DNA of 64,000 bases from CAYRHJ01 sp964424105 (GCA_964424105.1 CAYRHJ010000031.1:1-64000), one strand, 5' to 3'. Shown: positions 17,653 through 25,801, counted from the first letter of the stretch. Numbers and translations are program-made. Notes: generated by a model from the sequence alone, not told the origin.

Positions 17653-18537
17653 ATGACATTGGATTTGGCGGCACCGGAAAAGATCGTTGTTGACGCGGCA
17701 TTGGCCAAGTGTGGCGAGATTTCCACGTTACCAGAGGTTACAGCCAAGATCATCCATTTGGTCGAAGACACCGGCAGCACGGCCCGCGACATGCACGAGG
17801 TAATCAAGACGGACCCGGCGCTGTCCGCCCGTGTGTTGAAGGTGGTCAATTCGGCCTTCTACGGCTTGCCGGGGCAGATTGCCAGCGTCGACCGTGCCAT
17901 CGTGCTGTTGGGACTTTCCGCGGTCAAGAACATCGCCATCGCCGCTTCCATTTCAAAAATGTTCAAAGCCCAGCGCTTGGGTGTCTCGTTCACCGCGAAG
18001 GACCTGTGGCGGCACAGCGTCGCCGTCGGGGTCAGCGGTCGTTTGATCGCCAGGGCGGTCAATTACCACGCGCCAGCCGACGAAGTTTTTCTGGCCGGCT
18101 TGATTCACGACATCGGTTTGATGGTGGAGTGGCAGGCGCATCCGGAAAAGGTGGCTGAAGTGGTCGAGCGATGCCTCACCGGCTGCGGCACGTTTCTGGC
18201 GCTCGAACACGAGACCATCGGAGCGGACCATCAGGCGTTTGGCAATGGACTGACGGCCAAGTGGAAGTTCCCGCGCAATCTTCGGGCCGTCGTGGGGTTG
18301 CATCATTGCCCGGAAAGGCTGTCCCCGGAATTGCAAAAGCTGGGTCACATCATCCGCATCGCCGACGTGCTCTGTTGCAGCAACAAGATCGGATTTCATC
18401 TGACCGCCATCGGCGACGAAATCACCGAGGAAATGCTTGCACCCATTGGCCTGGAGATGGACGCCATACCCGAGCTGCTCGAAGCCCTTCATCTCGAAGT
18501 GGATGCAGCGGAATCCACCTTGGCATCCGCCGACTAA
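17653..18537 (+). CDS. HDOD domain signalling protein
   Basis: 294 residues. An HDOD domain fills about residues 20-230: STLPEVTAKIIHLVED, IKTDPALSARVLKVVNSAFYG, ISSVDRAI-type LLGLSAVKNIAIAAS, LWRHSVAVG and FLAGLIHDIGLMVE. HDOD proteins are non-catalytic relatives of HD phosphohydrolases and act as signalling hubs in motility, biofilm or cell-cycle control. No second output domain is seen, but about 50 acidic residues follow. The gene stands alone, and its last codons are the first unit of a 35-bp tandem repeat. Confidence 0.85.
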   Translation: MTLDLAAPEKIVVDAALAKCGEISTLPEVTAKIIHLVEDTGSTARDMHEVIKTDPALSARVLKVVNSAFYGLPGQIASVDRAIVLLGLSAVKNIAIAASISKMFKAQRLGVSFTAKDLWRHSVAVGVSGRLIARAVNYHAPADEVFLAGLIHDIGLMVEWQAHPEKVAEVVERCLTGCGTFLALEHETIGADHQAFGNGLTAKWKFPRNLRAVVGLHHCPERLSPELQKLGHIIRIADVLCCSNKIGFHLTAIGDEITEEMLAPIGLEMDAIPELLEALHLEVDAAESTLASAD

Positions 18538-18617
18538 TGCCGCGATCCACCATGTTCGCATCCGCCGACTGATGCCGCGATCCACCATGTTCGCATCCGC
18601 CGACTGATGCCGCGATC
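18523..18617 (+). repeat. 35-bp tandem repeat starting in the last codons of the HDOD gene
   Basis: Units at 18523-18557 and 18558-18592 and a partial third from 18593 repeat GCATCCGCCGACTRATGCCG plus CGATCCACCATGTTC. Unit 1 contains the final codons and the stop (TAA); unit 2 has TGA at the same place. Confidence 0.9.
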
Positions 18618-18627
18618 CCCCGCACCC

Positions 18628-18715
18628 GTCACTCCGGCGCAAGCCGGAATCCAGTCCGTCATCCGCGTTTCACCCGCCCGTTCACGAGCCGCGAGCGCAA
18701 AGCAAGCGGTCTTCC
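18628..18715 (-). repeat. Composite interspersed element, copy 1 (inverted)
   Basis: Read on the minus strand it begins GGAAGACCGCTTGCTTTGCG with CTCGCGGCTCGTGAACGGGCGGGTG and ends in CTGGATTCCGGCTTGCGCCG-GAGTGACG. The same two halves in the same order occur at 30348-30450 and 36880-37046. The remaining bases between the HDOD and prenyl synthase genes hold only this and the tandem repeat. Confidence 0.75.
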
Positions 18716-19004
18716 AGTCCACTCGAACGCCATGTCGCCCATCGTTTCAGGCGCTCCGAGCTTGGCCGGCTCCCCCATGTTCGTTGCAAAGTTTTCAAAA
18801 CTTTTGAAAACGTTTGGAAGCCCGCAGCGCGATCATTACAATCCGCCGGGCGCGGGACCAACGCGGAGCGAGCGTCTGTTAAAACGCGGAGCGTCGGGCA
18901 TAACGCCGAGCGTCTTGATTCGGTCGAAATTGGCGCGGTGGGTTTACCATTCTTCGGGAAACGTGCGGACCCTTTGTGGCACGATCGTTATCAGTGACTC
19001 TCCG

Positions 19005-19988
19005 ATGATTCCAACGGCGTCCATACTGGCTGATCTTTACGCACCCGTCCGCGATGATCTTCATTCCGTAAACCAAATCATCGAGTCCGAGCTGGCCAGT
19101 GACCACGACGTGGTGAATCAACTATGTCAGCATGTCGGGCAATACCGTGGTAAAATGCTTCGGCCCGCGCTGCTGCTTCTGTCGGGGCGAGCAACCGGAC
19201 AAATCACCCAAGAGCATCGCGTCTTGGCCGCCGTCGTGGAGATCGTGCACCTGGCCACGTTGGTACACGATGACGTGCTTGATCATGCTGAATTTCGCCG
19301 GCAACACCCCACCATCAACGCCACGAATGGCAACACGACCGCGGTGTTGTTGGGTGATTACTTGATCAGCCACGCCTACCACTTGTGCAGTCAGATTGCG
19401 GATTCAATTGCGGCCCGCACGGTGGCGAGCACGACCAACGCCGTTTGCGAGGGGGAATTGTTACAAGTTTCCCGTCGCCGGGATTTGGATTTGAGCGAGG
19501 ATGCCTATCTGGAAATCATCGCCAAAAAAACCGCCGCGCTCACGGCCACGTGTTGTGCATTGGGTGCAATTTACAGCGGAGCCGATCCGTCTGTGATTCG
19601 TTCGCTTCATGAATTCGGGATGTCCGCCGGCATTGCCTTTCAAATCGTCGATGATGTATTGGACCTGACCGGTGACGAATGGACGACCGGAAAATCACTG
19701 GGCCGAGACCTGACCCTTGGAAACGCCACCCTACCCGTCATTCACGCCATGCGGACTCTTCCGCCGAATGAACGGCGGGAATTCTACGAGGCACTGACCA
19801 GCGGCGACTCGACGCGCTTAGCCACCGTTCGGCGGGCAATCGATCTCGCCGGCAGTCTTGACTACGCACTCAACAAGGCCAGGCAATTCGTCGAACGAGC
19901 ACGATCACAACTCTGCGAACTAGCCCCAAGCCCAGCCAAGGATTCGCTTCACGAAATGGCGGAATTCATCATTCGCCGCCACTTTTGA
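19005..19988 (+). CDS. Polyprenyl diphosphate synthase (trans, long chain)
   Basis: 327 residues from ATG 19005; the open frame extends upstream to 18732 but that part is unlike the family. The family landmarks are GQYRGKMLRPALLLL, the first Asp-rich motif HDDVLD (about residue 85), the second DDVLDLTGDE (about 215), GKSLGRDLTLGNATLPVIHA and GSLDYALNKARQFVERAR. It lengthens isoprenyl diphosphates, most likely for the quinone side chain (octa/hepta-prenyl, IspB/HepT type). Chain length cannot be told safely. It would serve the respiratory complexes encoded later in the window. Confidence 0.85.
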   Translation: MIPTASILADLYAPVRDDLHSVNQIIESELASDHDVVNQLCQHVGQYRGKMLRPALLLLSGRATGQITQEHRVLAAVVEIVHLATLVHDDVLDHAEFRRQHPTINATNGNTTAVLLGDYLISHAYHLCSQIADSIAARTVASTTNAVCEGELLQVSRRRDLDLSEDAYLEIIAKKTAALTATCCALGAIYSGADPSVIRSLHEFGMSAGIAFQIVDDVLDLTGDEWTTGKSLGRDLTLGNATLPVIHAMRTLPPNERREFYEALTSGDSTRLATVRRAIDLAGSLDYALNKARQFVERARSQLCELAPSPAKDSLHEMAEFIIRRHF

Positions 19989-20043
19989 CTGCTTTCTGAT
20001 CATCCTGTTGGTATTGTGCATGCGATTGGGCGATGCCGAACGC

Positions 20044-20118
20044 GGCATGCAGGCAACTTCACGAACTGGGCATGCAGGCAACTTTACGAACGGGGCATGC
20101 AGGCAACTTCACGAACGC
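20044..20118 (+). repeat. 25-bp tandem repeat, three units
   Basis: Units at 20044-20068, 20069-20093 and 20094-20118 share CATGCAGGCAACTTYACGAA and differ only in the last few bases. There are no unique spacers, so this is not a CRISPR array. Confidence 0.9.
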
Positions 20119-21150
20119 TGCCGGCCATTTCGCAATGCCCCGTCGATCGTTCTCCGGTGGGCACAGCCATGCGGTGTTACTGTATTTAATCGATCTTAAA
20201 TTATCGTGCGGGCGGCGCCAAAAAAAACGAGGAACCACGCCAGCTCCCCGCAGGCGTGATTCCTCAACAGTCAGGATTCGGTTGACGCCAAAACGCCAAC
20301 CTTTCATTCCGTCGCGTCGCTGGAGCAAGCGCCGGCCTGACAGGTACTCCCCAGCCCCGTCGACCGGCCGATTGCTCCGATCATAACGCGATTGCAACGG
20401 AAACACTTTTCAAACATCAGTCTGGGTTTACCGAACTCTCGGCGAGCCGGACATAACCCGCAACCGATCTGGTTAATAGCCAGCACTTGGCGTGCCAGAC
20501 ATTTTGGGACGGTGCCAGGTGATGATGCCAAGTGTTCTAATTTTATGAATGATAAATAGTTATGATCATTGTGAATTATGTTTCTCTGCATTTCGAAATC
20601 GTCCATTATGGGTGCAAACAGGTTTGCTTGGAAAATGGATGGGTAATAATGCCCAATAATCACGGCATGTGGATCGGATAGCAAACGCCAGCGGCTCGGA
20701 AACCTGACGCTAGGTGCACGGCGCGATAATCTACGCGGTAAAAAACGGGGCTTGGTGCTGATTTGAAATGCATAGGCTGCCATGCGACATCGCCGGCCCA
20801 TCAAGACCGAGGTTTATGGATGATCGTTGCATGTGCTTCACAATGTGCCGGCGAATGCGGGCATCAAGCACGAATGCCATTGGTAGATCAGTATTTTGAA
20901 GGGCGTTCGGAGACCCCTGCGTGGGTCAACCTGCGACCTCCCGCGGAAAAAAAATGAATCCTCTTGGTTGAACGATCGTCCCGCGACTCGACACGTCCCG
21001 CATGTTGATCCATGTGCGTGGTGATTGCGTTTGATTCTGCGAATTGTAAAGTTCTGGAAGCCGCCATCACCCAATTACTGTTGGGGTGATTTCCCGAAAT
21101 CGTCTTGCTTGGCCTCGGCGCAGAAGTTTTCACGTGGATTCACGGCGACC
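20119..21150. other. Long intergenic region with no convincing gene
   Basis: About 1 kb between the prenyl synthase and the metallo-beta-lactamase-fold gene. The open frames are Arg/Cys/His-rich with no family resemblance. Visible structure comprises the minus-strand terminator at 20220-20265, a degenerate copy of the CCGGCG palindrome near 20850, an AT-rich stretch at 20535-20660, and a small hairpin at about 21064-21090 (ATCACCC ... GGGGTGAT). Confidence 0.5.
20220..20265 (-). terminator. Minus-strand rho-independent terminator without an obvious gene
   Basis: On the minus strand, arms 20265-20253 and 20241-20229 (GAGGAATCACGCC with GGCGTGGTTCCTC) form a strong stem followed by G and eight T residues (20227-20220). 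No recognisable protein gene precedes it on that strand, so it may end a small RNA or an unannotated transcript. Confidence 0.7.
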
Positions 21151-21179
21151 TTGGCCAAGCAGGAAGCATTTGCTACACT
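21151..21179 (+). promoter_or_regulatory. Candidate promoter of the metallo-beta-lactamase-fold gene
   Basis: TTGGCC (21151-21156), a 17-base gap and TACACT (21174-21179), about 125 bases before the start at 21306. Confidence 0.35.
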
Positions 21180-21305
21180 GTAACCTATATCTTCCGGATG
21201 GTGTTGCACATTCGGTCGATGAGGGCGTGAGGCGGCGCTGAATAGACTTGATCCGAACGGCTGCCGGCAGCCGACTGGCGCGGTCGAGTCCTTGGAGGTA
21301 TGAGC

Positions 21306-22187
21306 ATGCTCACGCTGACCTTTCTGGGCGTTGGAAGTGCTTTCGCGAAACGCAATCACAACTCCAATGCGTTGATTGAAGTTTGGAGAGACCGGCCTGG
21401 GAAGCAGTCGGAGCCGGACACCAATCTTCTGATCGATTTCGGCTGTTCAGGTCCGCTGGCGCTCAATCATTTGAAGGACAGGGCCGGCTTCGGTTACTTG
21501 GCGTCCGATCGGATGATCAACTACCGAAAGATCCAAAACATCCTGGTTACCCATCAGCACGCGGATCACATCGGGGGCTTGGAGGAGTTGGCCTTGATGA
21601 ATGCGTTTGTGTTGGTCGATCCACATTCGAAGTCCATCTTCAAGCCTCAAATCGTCAGTTCGATGAACATCCTGGTGAATCTGTGGGACACGTCATTGAA
21701 GGGCGGGATGAGCCCGCTTCCCGGCCGCTACGCGCTGATGCACGATTATTTCAGCGTCCGCTCGGTGAAGCCCTCCCCTCGTGGTTACGAACCGTTTGAA
21801 CTGACGGAACGGTATCACGTGGTTCTGTTTCCGACCGATCACATCCGTATTGAGCGCAAGTACGATTGGCCTTCCTACGGCGTGGAAATACTGGACAAGG
21901 CCACGGGCGAGTCGGCGTTCTTTTCCGGCGATACGCGTTTCGATTTCGAAGCCTATCAGGATCGTATGAAGCAGGCCAAGATCAACTTTCACGACGTGCA
22001 ACTGTTCGAGGGATCATCTTCCGTTCATGCGTTGTTGAGCGAAGTGCAGACCTTGCCCGAGGACATCAAGCGGAAGACGCACCTGTATCATTATGGTGAC
22101 GAATGGGACGATCCGGCCTACGCATTTGTGGCGGAGGAGTTCGCCGGTTTCGCCCGCCCGCAAGAGCGCTATGTGCTTTTTGAATAG
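21306..22187 (+). CDS. Metallo-beta-lactamase-fold hydrolase
   Basis: 293 residues. The ribosome site GGAGG at 21294-21298 is correctly spaced for ATG 21306 and too close for ATG 21300. The start TLTFLGVGSAFAKRNHNSNAL and the metal-binding motif VTHQHADHIGG (HxHxDH, about residue 82) place it in the RNase Z/PQQ-B-like branch. FPTDHIRIER and FFSGDTRFD supply further His and Asp ligands. HLYHYGDEWDD near the C-terminus carries the last His. It could be a phosphodiesterase or other hydrolase; the substrate is unknown. It is monocistronic by context. Confidence 0.75.
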   Translation: MLTLTFLGVGSAFAKRNHNSNALIEVWRDRPGKQSEPDTNLLIDFGCSGPLALNHLKDRAGFGYLASDRMINYRKIQNILVTHQHADHIGGLEELALMNAFVLVDPHSKSIFKPQIVSSMNILVNLWDTSLKGGMSPLPGRYALMHDYFSVRSVKPSPRGYEPFELTERYHVVLFPTDHIRIERKYDWPSYGVEILDKATGESAFFSGDTRFDFEAYQDRMKQAKINFHDVQLFEGSSSVHALLSEVQTLPEDIKRKTHLYHYGDEWDDPAYAFVAEEFAGFARPQERYVLFE

Positions 22188-22326
22188 TTTCCGAAGTCCT
22201 GCGACGATTGGATCGAACGAGAGATGGCCGATCCGGTGAAAACGCTGGTCGAGTCTGATGGTAGAATATGGCTTCAGAACACGTTCGGGGAAGTGGGAAC
22301 ATTAAAGTCGTTGGGAGAAGCTCACC

Positions 22327-22626
22327 ATGCGGAACCTATCCATTGACCGCCGGAGAATTGAAGTATTCTGCCGCAAGTGGCGGGTGGTGGAGTTTGCACT
22401 CTTTGGGTCCGTATTGCGCGAGGACTTCGGGCCGGAGAGCGACGTGGATGTCCTGCTCAGTTTTGATCCGCAAGCTCCCTGGAGCCTGCTGGACCTCGCG
22501 GAGATGCGGGACGAACTGTGCTCGCTCTTCGGGCGGGACGTGGACTTGGTGGAAAAGAGGGCCATCCGCAACCCGTTTCGGCGGCGTGCGATCCTGGGAC
22601 ATCACGAGGTCATCTATGCCGGGTGA
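22327..22626 (+). CDS. mntA: MNT-type nucleotidyltransferase antitoxin
   Basis: 99 residues with the minimal nucleotidyltransferase signature FGSVLREDFGPESDVDVLL (GS-x-x-R-x-D-x4-SD-x-D, about residues 27-43) and a third Asp in RDVDLV. MntA proteins adenylylate the tyrosine of their HEPN partner and so block its RNase activity. The next gene, overlapping by 11 bp, is that partner. All expected catalytic acidic residues are present. Confidence 0.85.
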   Translation: MRNLSIDRRRIEVFCRKWRVVEFALFGSVLREDFGPESDVDVLLSFDPQAPWSLLDLAEMRDELCSLFGRDVDLVEKRAIRNPFRRRAILGHHEVIYAG

Positions 22627-22981
22627 GAAAGAGGACGCAGCCTGCTTGTGGGACAAGCTCGATGCGGCGCGCAGCGTGCAGTTGTTTATCGCAGGGCGGA
22701 CGTTTCACGACTACGCCCACGATCGGCTCTTGCGGAACGCGGTGGAGCGCAACGTGGAGATCATCGGCGAGGCCGCTCGCGGCGTGTCCGTGACCCGTCG
22801 AGAGGCCCACGCCGATATTCCCTGGCGAGGGATCATCGCCCAGCGGCACGTGCCGGCCCACGATTACGGTGAGATCGACGACGAGCGCGTTTGGATCGTG
22901 GCGACTCGCTTCATTCCGGAGTTAATCCAGAAGCTTGAACCGCTCGTTGCGGAGTTGGCGGGACCGGACTCGTCGTTCTAA
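22616..22981 (+). CDS. hepT: HEPN (DUF86) RNase toxin
   Basis: 121 residues from ATG 22616, inside the end of mntA. The helical HEPN core contains HDYAHDRLLRNAVERNVEIIG and the R-x4-6-H active-site motif with its modified tyrosine (QRHVPAHDY, about residues 80-88). The HEPN/MNT pair is a well-studied type VII toxin-antitoxin system. The pair seems intact and opens the accessory island. Confidence 0.85.
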   Translation: MPGEKEDAACLWDKLDAARSVQLFIAGRTFHDYAHDRLLRNAVERNVEIIGEAARGVSVTRREAHADIPWRGIIAQRHVPAHDYGEIDDERVWIVATRFIPELIQKLEPLVAELAGPDSSF

Positions 22982-23027
22982 GGCACTCAAACAAAACCAG
23001 AGTTTGCGTTGGTCGGGGACCGCTCCC

Positions 23028-23053
23028 TGACGGTCGCGGCTCTGAAAGATGCG
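23028..23053 (+). repeat. Solo GACCGCTCCCTGACGGTCGCGGCTC element
   Basis: It resembles the first half of the composite interspersed element (GACCGCTCGCTTTGCGCTCG-CGGCTC) but with a different centre. The bases between 22982 and 23260 contain no gene. Confidence 0.45.
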
Positions 23054-23260
23054 GTCGCGGATCGATATTGTTAGAGTGCCAAAATGACTGCCTTTCGGTG
23101 CGGCGGACCCCCGTAGGGAGCCCCGCCCGTGGGAATGACCCTGGCAGGCGATGGGCGGCGGCGTGCGAGAATTTGCCTTTGATCGTTGACGCGTGTAACG
23201 TGAGTTTCGATGCATTGTGTGTGTCAGGCGGCGCCCCAGGGGATGACAGACGGTGATCTC

Positions 23261-23496
23261 ATGCCGGAGGTATTCCGACAAGACGGATTCGTGTTCTTTT
23301 CTACATGAATGAGAATCGCGAACCCGTGCATGTGCACGTCCGCAAGGCCGGCGGCTTCGCCAAATTCTGGATGGACTCGATCGCGCTGGACTTCGCTTCC
23401 GGCATGAAGACCCAGGAGATCGCCCACGCAGAACGATTGATCGTGGAGCACGAATCCCTGATCAGGAGCAAATGGAATGAAGTATTCGCTGATTGA
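23261..23496 (+). pseudogene. DUF4160 gene with a one-base frameshift
   Basis: ATG 23261 starts MPEVFRQDGFVFF and hits a stop at 23306. In the next frame, without a break, YMNENREPVHVHVRKAGG and FAKFWMDSIALDFASGMK continue to 23496. The joined product is a full-length DUF4160 protein (about 78 residues), a family paired with DUF2442 in many genomes and suspected to be toxin-like. Loss of one T in the run at about 23297-23300 explains the shift. A sequencing error or a recoding event are alternatives. The DUF2442 partner overlaps the end. Confidence 0.75.
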
Positions 23497-23731
23497 GCTT
23501 CAGCATAAAGCCGTTCGAGCGTGGGCGGAAGCGGGAATGATCTGCGTTGAAATGAGCGATCATCGACAAATCCGGTTCCCAGCCGGGGCCAATCGGCACC
23601 TCAGCAGGGCTACGCCCGAGCAACTGAACAACATTGAACTGATCTGCCAAGGAACCGGATTGCATTGGCCGGACCTCGACGAGGACCTTTCGGTGATCGG
23701 AGTTCTTGAAGGACGATTCGACCGGCAGTGA
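23477..23731 (+). CDS. DUF2442 domain protein, module 1
   Basis: 84 residues. It has the DUF2442 pattern: VEMSDHRQIRFPAGANRHL, then RATPEQLNNIELICQGTGLH, then WPDLDEDLSVIGVLEG. These short proteins usually follow DUF4160 and may be its antitoxin or regulator. The start ATG 23477 overlaps the last 20 bases of the broken DUF4160 gene. This gene is intact. Confidence 0.8.
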   Translation: MKYSLIELQHKAVRAWAEAGMICVEMSDHRQIRFPAGANRHLSRATPEQLNNIELICQGTGLHWPDLDEDLSVIGVLEGRFDRQ

Positions 23732-23751
23732 TTCGGCGATTCGCGGCGGCC

Positions 23752-23829
23752 GGCGTTCGGATGCGGAAGGAAGGTAACACATCGGTCGGGACAAGAAGGT
23801 GGCGGAACATGTCCGGCGGATTTCAAATG
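23752..23829 (+). repeat. Island repeat, copy A (about 78 bp)
   Basis: GGCGTTCGG, GGTAACACATCGGTCGGGAC, AAGGTGGCGGAACATGTCCG and GCGGATTTCAAATG, nearly identical to copy B at 25802-25880. The frame from its ATG 23810 (MSGGFQM) runs on into a short hydrophobic, signal-like sequence and stops within 35 codons. Confidence 0.85.
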
Positions 23830-23913
23830 TTGAATTTCAAACGGGTGGGCGTGTCGGTGGTCATTTCAATGACGCTGGCTTGGGGTGCTGCCCGGACATT
23901 ATAATTGCAAACG

Positions 23914-24357
23914 ATGCGAATCTACCTCGACGCATGTTGTTTGAACCGCCCGCTTGACGATCAGACACAAGTTCGCATCCGAGTCGAGAGCGAAGCCGTC
24001 CTCACGGCGCTGGACATGTGTGCCGGGGGTATGCACCATTGGGTGAGCAGTGAAGTGGTTGAGCAGGAGGTGCTGCGAAACCCGCACGAGTATAAGCGTA
24101 TGATGGTGATGGAATTACTCCGGTTCGCCGATGAACGCGTCGCGATCGCCGATCGTTCAGCCATTCAGGCGAGGGAGTACGCCGGGCAGGGGTTGGGATT
24201 CTTCGATGCGCTTCACCTGGCCGTCGCCGACGCAGCAGGATGTGATGTGTTACTGTCGACGGACGACGAGTTCGTTCGACGTGCGGGGTTGATCGATCCT
24301 GCGGTGGGCGTTCGAGTGGTGAACCCGGCCCGCTGGATTGTGGAGGTTGTCACATGA
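23914..24357 (+). CDS. PIN domain protein, probable toxin
   Basis: 147 residues from ATG 23914. It opens MRIYLDACCLNRPLDD with the first catalytic Asp. A Glu follows in the middle (SEVVEQEVL) and acidic residues in FFDALHLAVADAAGCDVLLS and TDDEF. PIN domains are Mg-dependent RNases, here in a VapC-like setting. The partner gene follows with an ATGA overlap, so the order is toxin first. No truncation is seen. Confidence 0.82.
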   Translation: MRIYLDACCLNRPLDDQTQVRIRVESEAVLTALDMCAGGMHHWVSSEVVEQEVLRNPHEYKRMMVMELLRFADERVAIADRSAIQAREYAGQGLGFFDALHLAVADAAGCDVLLSTDDEFVRRAGLIDPAVGVRVVNPARWIVEVVT

Positions 24358-24572
24358 TTGGAGGAAAGCTATCACTGCCGGAAATCCGTCGCGAAGGACT
24401 GCGGGCCCTGTTGGAGCGATTGGGCCCGGGCGGGACGTTGCGATTTCTTCAGCAGTTCGATCCGGGCCAAGGCGACTACACGGCGGAGCGGGCTCAATGG
24501 TTGGAGGGTATGACCATCGAGGAAATCCTGTCCGGCGCCCGGGCACGAGGGACATCGGATCAACCGGATTGA
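24354..24572 (+). CDS. Small partner of the PIN protein, probable antitoxin
   Basis: 72 residues from ATG 24354, overlapping the PIN stop. The sequence LPEIRREGLRALLERLGPGG, TLRFLQQFDPGQGDYTAER and MTIEEILSGAR resembles a small family found beside PIN-type genes. No DNA-binding domain is obvious. Antitoxin function is inferred from position and size. Confidence 0.65.
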   Translation: MIGGKLSLPEIRREGLRALLERLGPGGTLRFLQQFDPGQGDYTAERAQWLEGMTIEEILSGARARGTSDQPD

Positions 24573-24712
24573 CCGAGTGGGTTGCGCCGCGGCGGTTGAA
24601 CGCACTCCAATGGATCAGGCCCCAAGAGCGGTTTACTCATTTCGCCTTCCGCGGCGGCTGCGGATACGATGGGCTGCGGTTGTCGAGATTCGCGTCCAAA
24701 GTCAAATCATGG

Positions 24713-24752
24713 GAAGAAAAGGTGGCGGAACATGTCCGGCGGATTTGAAATG
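24713..24752 (+). repeat. Island repeat, copy C (3' part only)
   Basis: AAGAAAAGGTGGCGGAACAT followed by GTCCGGCGGATTTGAAATG matches the second half of copies A and B with one base change. The first half (GGTAACACATCGG) is missing. The rest of 24573-24834 holds no recognisable gene. Confidence 0.8.
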
Positions 24753-24834
24753 CGCGGGTGGCCAACATCCCGTTCCCAGGTACAATTTGCACTGCCGGCC
24801 TCGTTCACAGGGAGAGGACACCAAGGGCAAGCCC

Positions 24835-25029
24835 GTGCTATCCTATGATCGAATCACCGTTCATCCCGCTCAAATGGGGGGCGCTCCATGTATCCGGGCG
24901 CTGCGTGGCACCGGCCTAGCCGTCGACATTCACGTATGGACCCGCAAGGAATTCGATCGCCGCCTACATCTGCGTGCCTCGCTGCCGTCCGCCGTTCATC
25001 GCGAGGGAACTCTTCGTTACGGAGCGTGA
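24835..25029 (+). pseudogene. Decayed DUF433 antitoxin-like gene
   Basis: From GTG 24835 the frame reads SYDRITVHPAQMGGAPCIRA, the characteristic start of DUF433 proteins (S-YDRIT-P--MGG-PCIRG-R). After CIRALR the expected IPVATVV segment is scrambled. Pieces of the normal ending (GVREALRYA-like, here HREGTLRYGA) reappear with different frame phases, which indicates several small indels. DUF433 antitoxins usually precede a DUF5615 PIN-like toxin; none follows here. Confidence 0.6.
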
Positions 25030-25183
25030 TCCAATACGCGCGGGTGAAGCCATGTAGTGACTGGCAAAAGTGATTGGAAGTGGGAAAGGCGGCGTCGTAG
25101 CGGCGAGTTCACCACACGAAGCCCGCTCATTGACCGCCGACCGGTGAAGGGGTACAGTCTGCAAGTTGGAAGTCGAGGCAGTC

Positions 25184-25444
25184 ATGCCGACCATCAGCAC
25201 TTTCTTCGGGATCGTTATTCGCATGTATTTTGACGATCACGCACCGCCGCATTTCCACGCCCACTACGCGGAGCACCACGCGGCCATCCTCATCGACACG
25301 CTGGAAACGCGTGAGGGAGAACTGCCGCGACGAGCCATGGGCTTGGTGCTGGAGTGGGCGGTCGAGCATCGGAACGAGTTGCGCGAGAATTGGGAATTGG
25401 CCGCCCGGCACGAACCGCTCAAAAAAATCGCCCCTTTGAGTTGA
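25184..25444 (+). CDS. DUF4160 domain protein, module 2 (intact)
   Basis: 86 residues from ATG 25184. The complete DUF4160 pattern is MPTISTFFGIVIRMYFDDHA, PPHFHAHYAEHHAAI, then ALVLEW-like MGLVLEWAVEHRNELRENWE and the end LKKIAPL. The conserved HFHAHY segment may bind metal or serve as an active site; this is not established. It is followed after 11 bases by its DUF2442 partner. Of three copies in this island this is the only unbroken DUF4160. Confidence 0.82.
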   Translation: MPTISTFFGIVIRMYFDDHAPPHFHAHYAEHHAAILIDTLETREGELPRRAMGLVLEWAVEHRNELRENWELAARHEPLKKIAPLS

Positions 25445-25455
25445 AGGAGATGATG

Positions 25456-25704
25456 ATGCACCGCGTCACCCAGGTGCGTGTGTTGGACGGTCATCGGGTT
25501 CATGTGCAGTTCGACGACGGGGTATGCGGGGAGGTCGATCTCTCGGACCGCCTGTTCGGGAGCGTCTTTGAACCGCTTAAAGACATCGAGCTATTCTCGC
25601 AGGTCACGGTCGATGAATTCGGCGCGGTGTGCTGGCCGAACGGCGCCGACTTGGCCCCGGACGCGCTGTACCGCCGGCTAGCCTCGCTCACGTCCCGCAA
25701 ATAG
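25456..25704 (+). CDS. DUF2442 domain protein, module 2
   Basis: About 82 residues. GGAG at 25446-25449 favours ATG 25456 over the adjacent ATGs 25450 and 25453. The family pattern is VRVLDGHRVHVQFDDGVCGE, VDLSDRLFGSVFEPLKD and VCWPNGADLAPDALYRRL. This subtype has the WPNGAD motif that interprets as DUF2442 of the 'cytoplasmic small partner' kind. It forms the intact pair with the preceding DUF4160 gene. Confidence 0.82.
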   Translation: MHRVTQVRVLDGHRVHVQFDDGVCGEVDLSDRLFGSVFEPLKDIELFSQVTVDEFGAVCWPNGADLAPDALYRRLASLTSRK

Positions 25705-25801
25705 TTCAGACGCCTCCTCGCGGGACTCGCAGGACCAGGGTAGGGCGCGACCGGGACACGATTTCAGGCCCGGCGCTTGAGGGCACAGAGAAGAGCGTCG
25801 C

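Noticed and set aside
20044..20118. Possible CRISPR array (three 25-bp repeats)
   Set aside because: Units are directly adjacent with no unique spacers, and no cas gene is in the window.
20304..20804. 166-codon minus-strand frame in the intergenic region
   Set aside because: Arg/Cys-rich with no family resemblance, irregular codon use and no ribosome site.
22268..22615. Longer start for the HEPN toxin
   Set aside because: The upstream in-frame part is antisense-like and overlaps the whole mntA gene; ATG 22616 gives the normal family length.
24577..24834. 5' part of the long frame leading into the DUF433 sequence
   Set aside because: Only the segment from 24835 resembles DUF433; the part before is random-looking and includes the island repeat.
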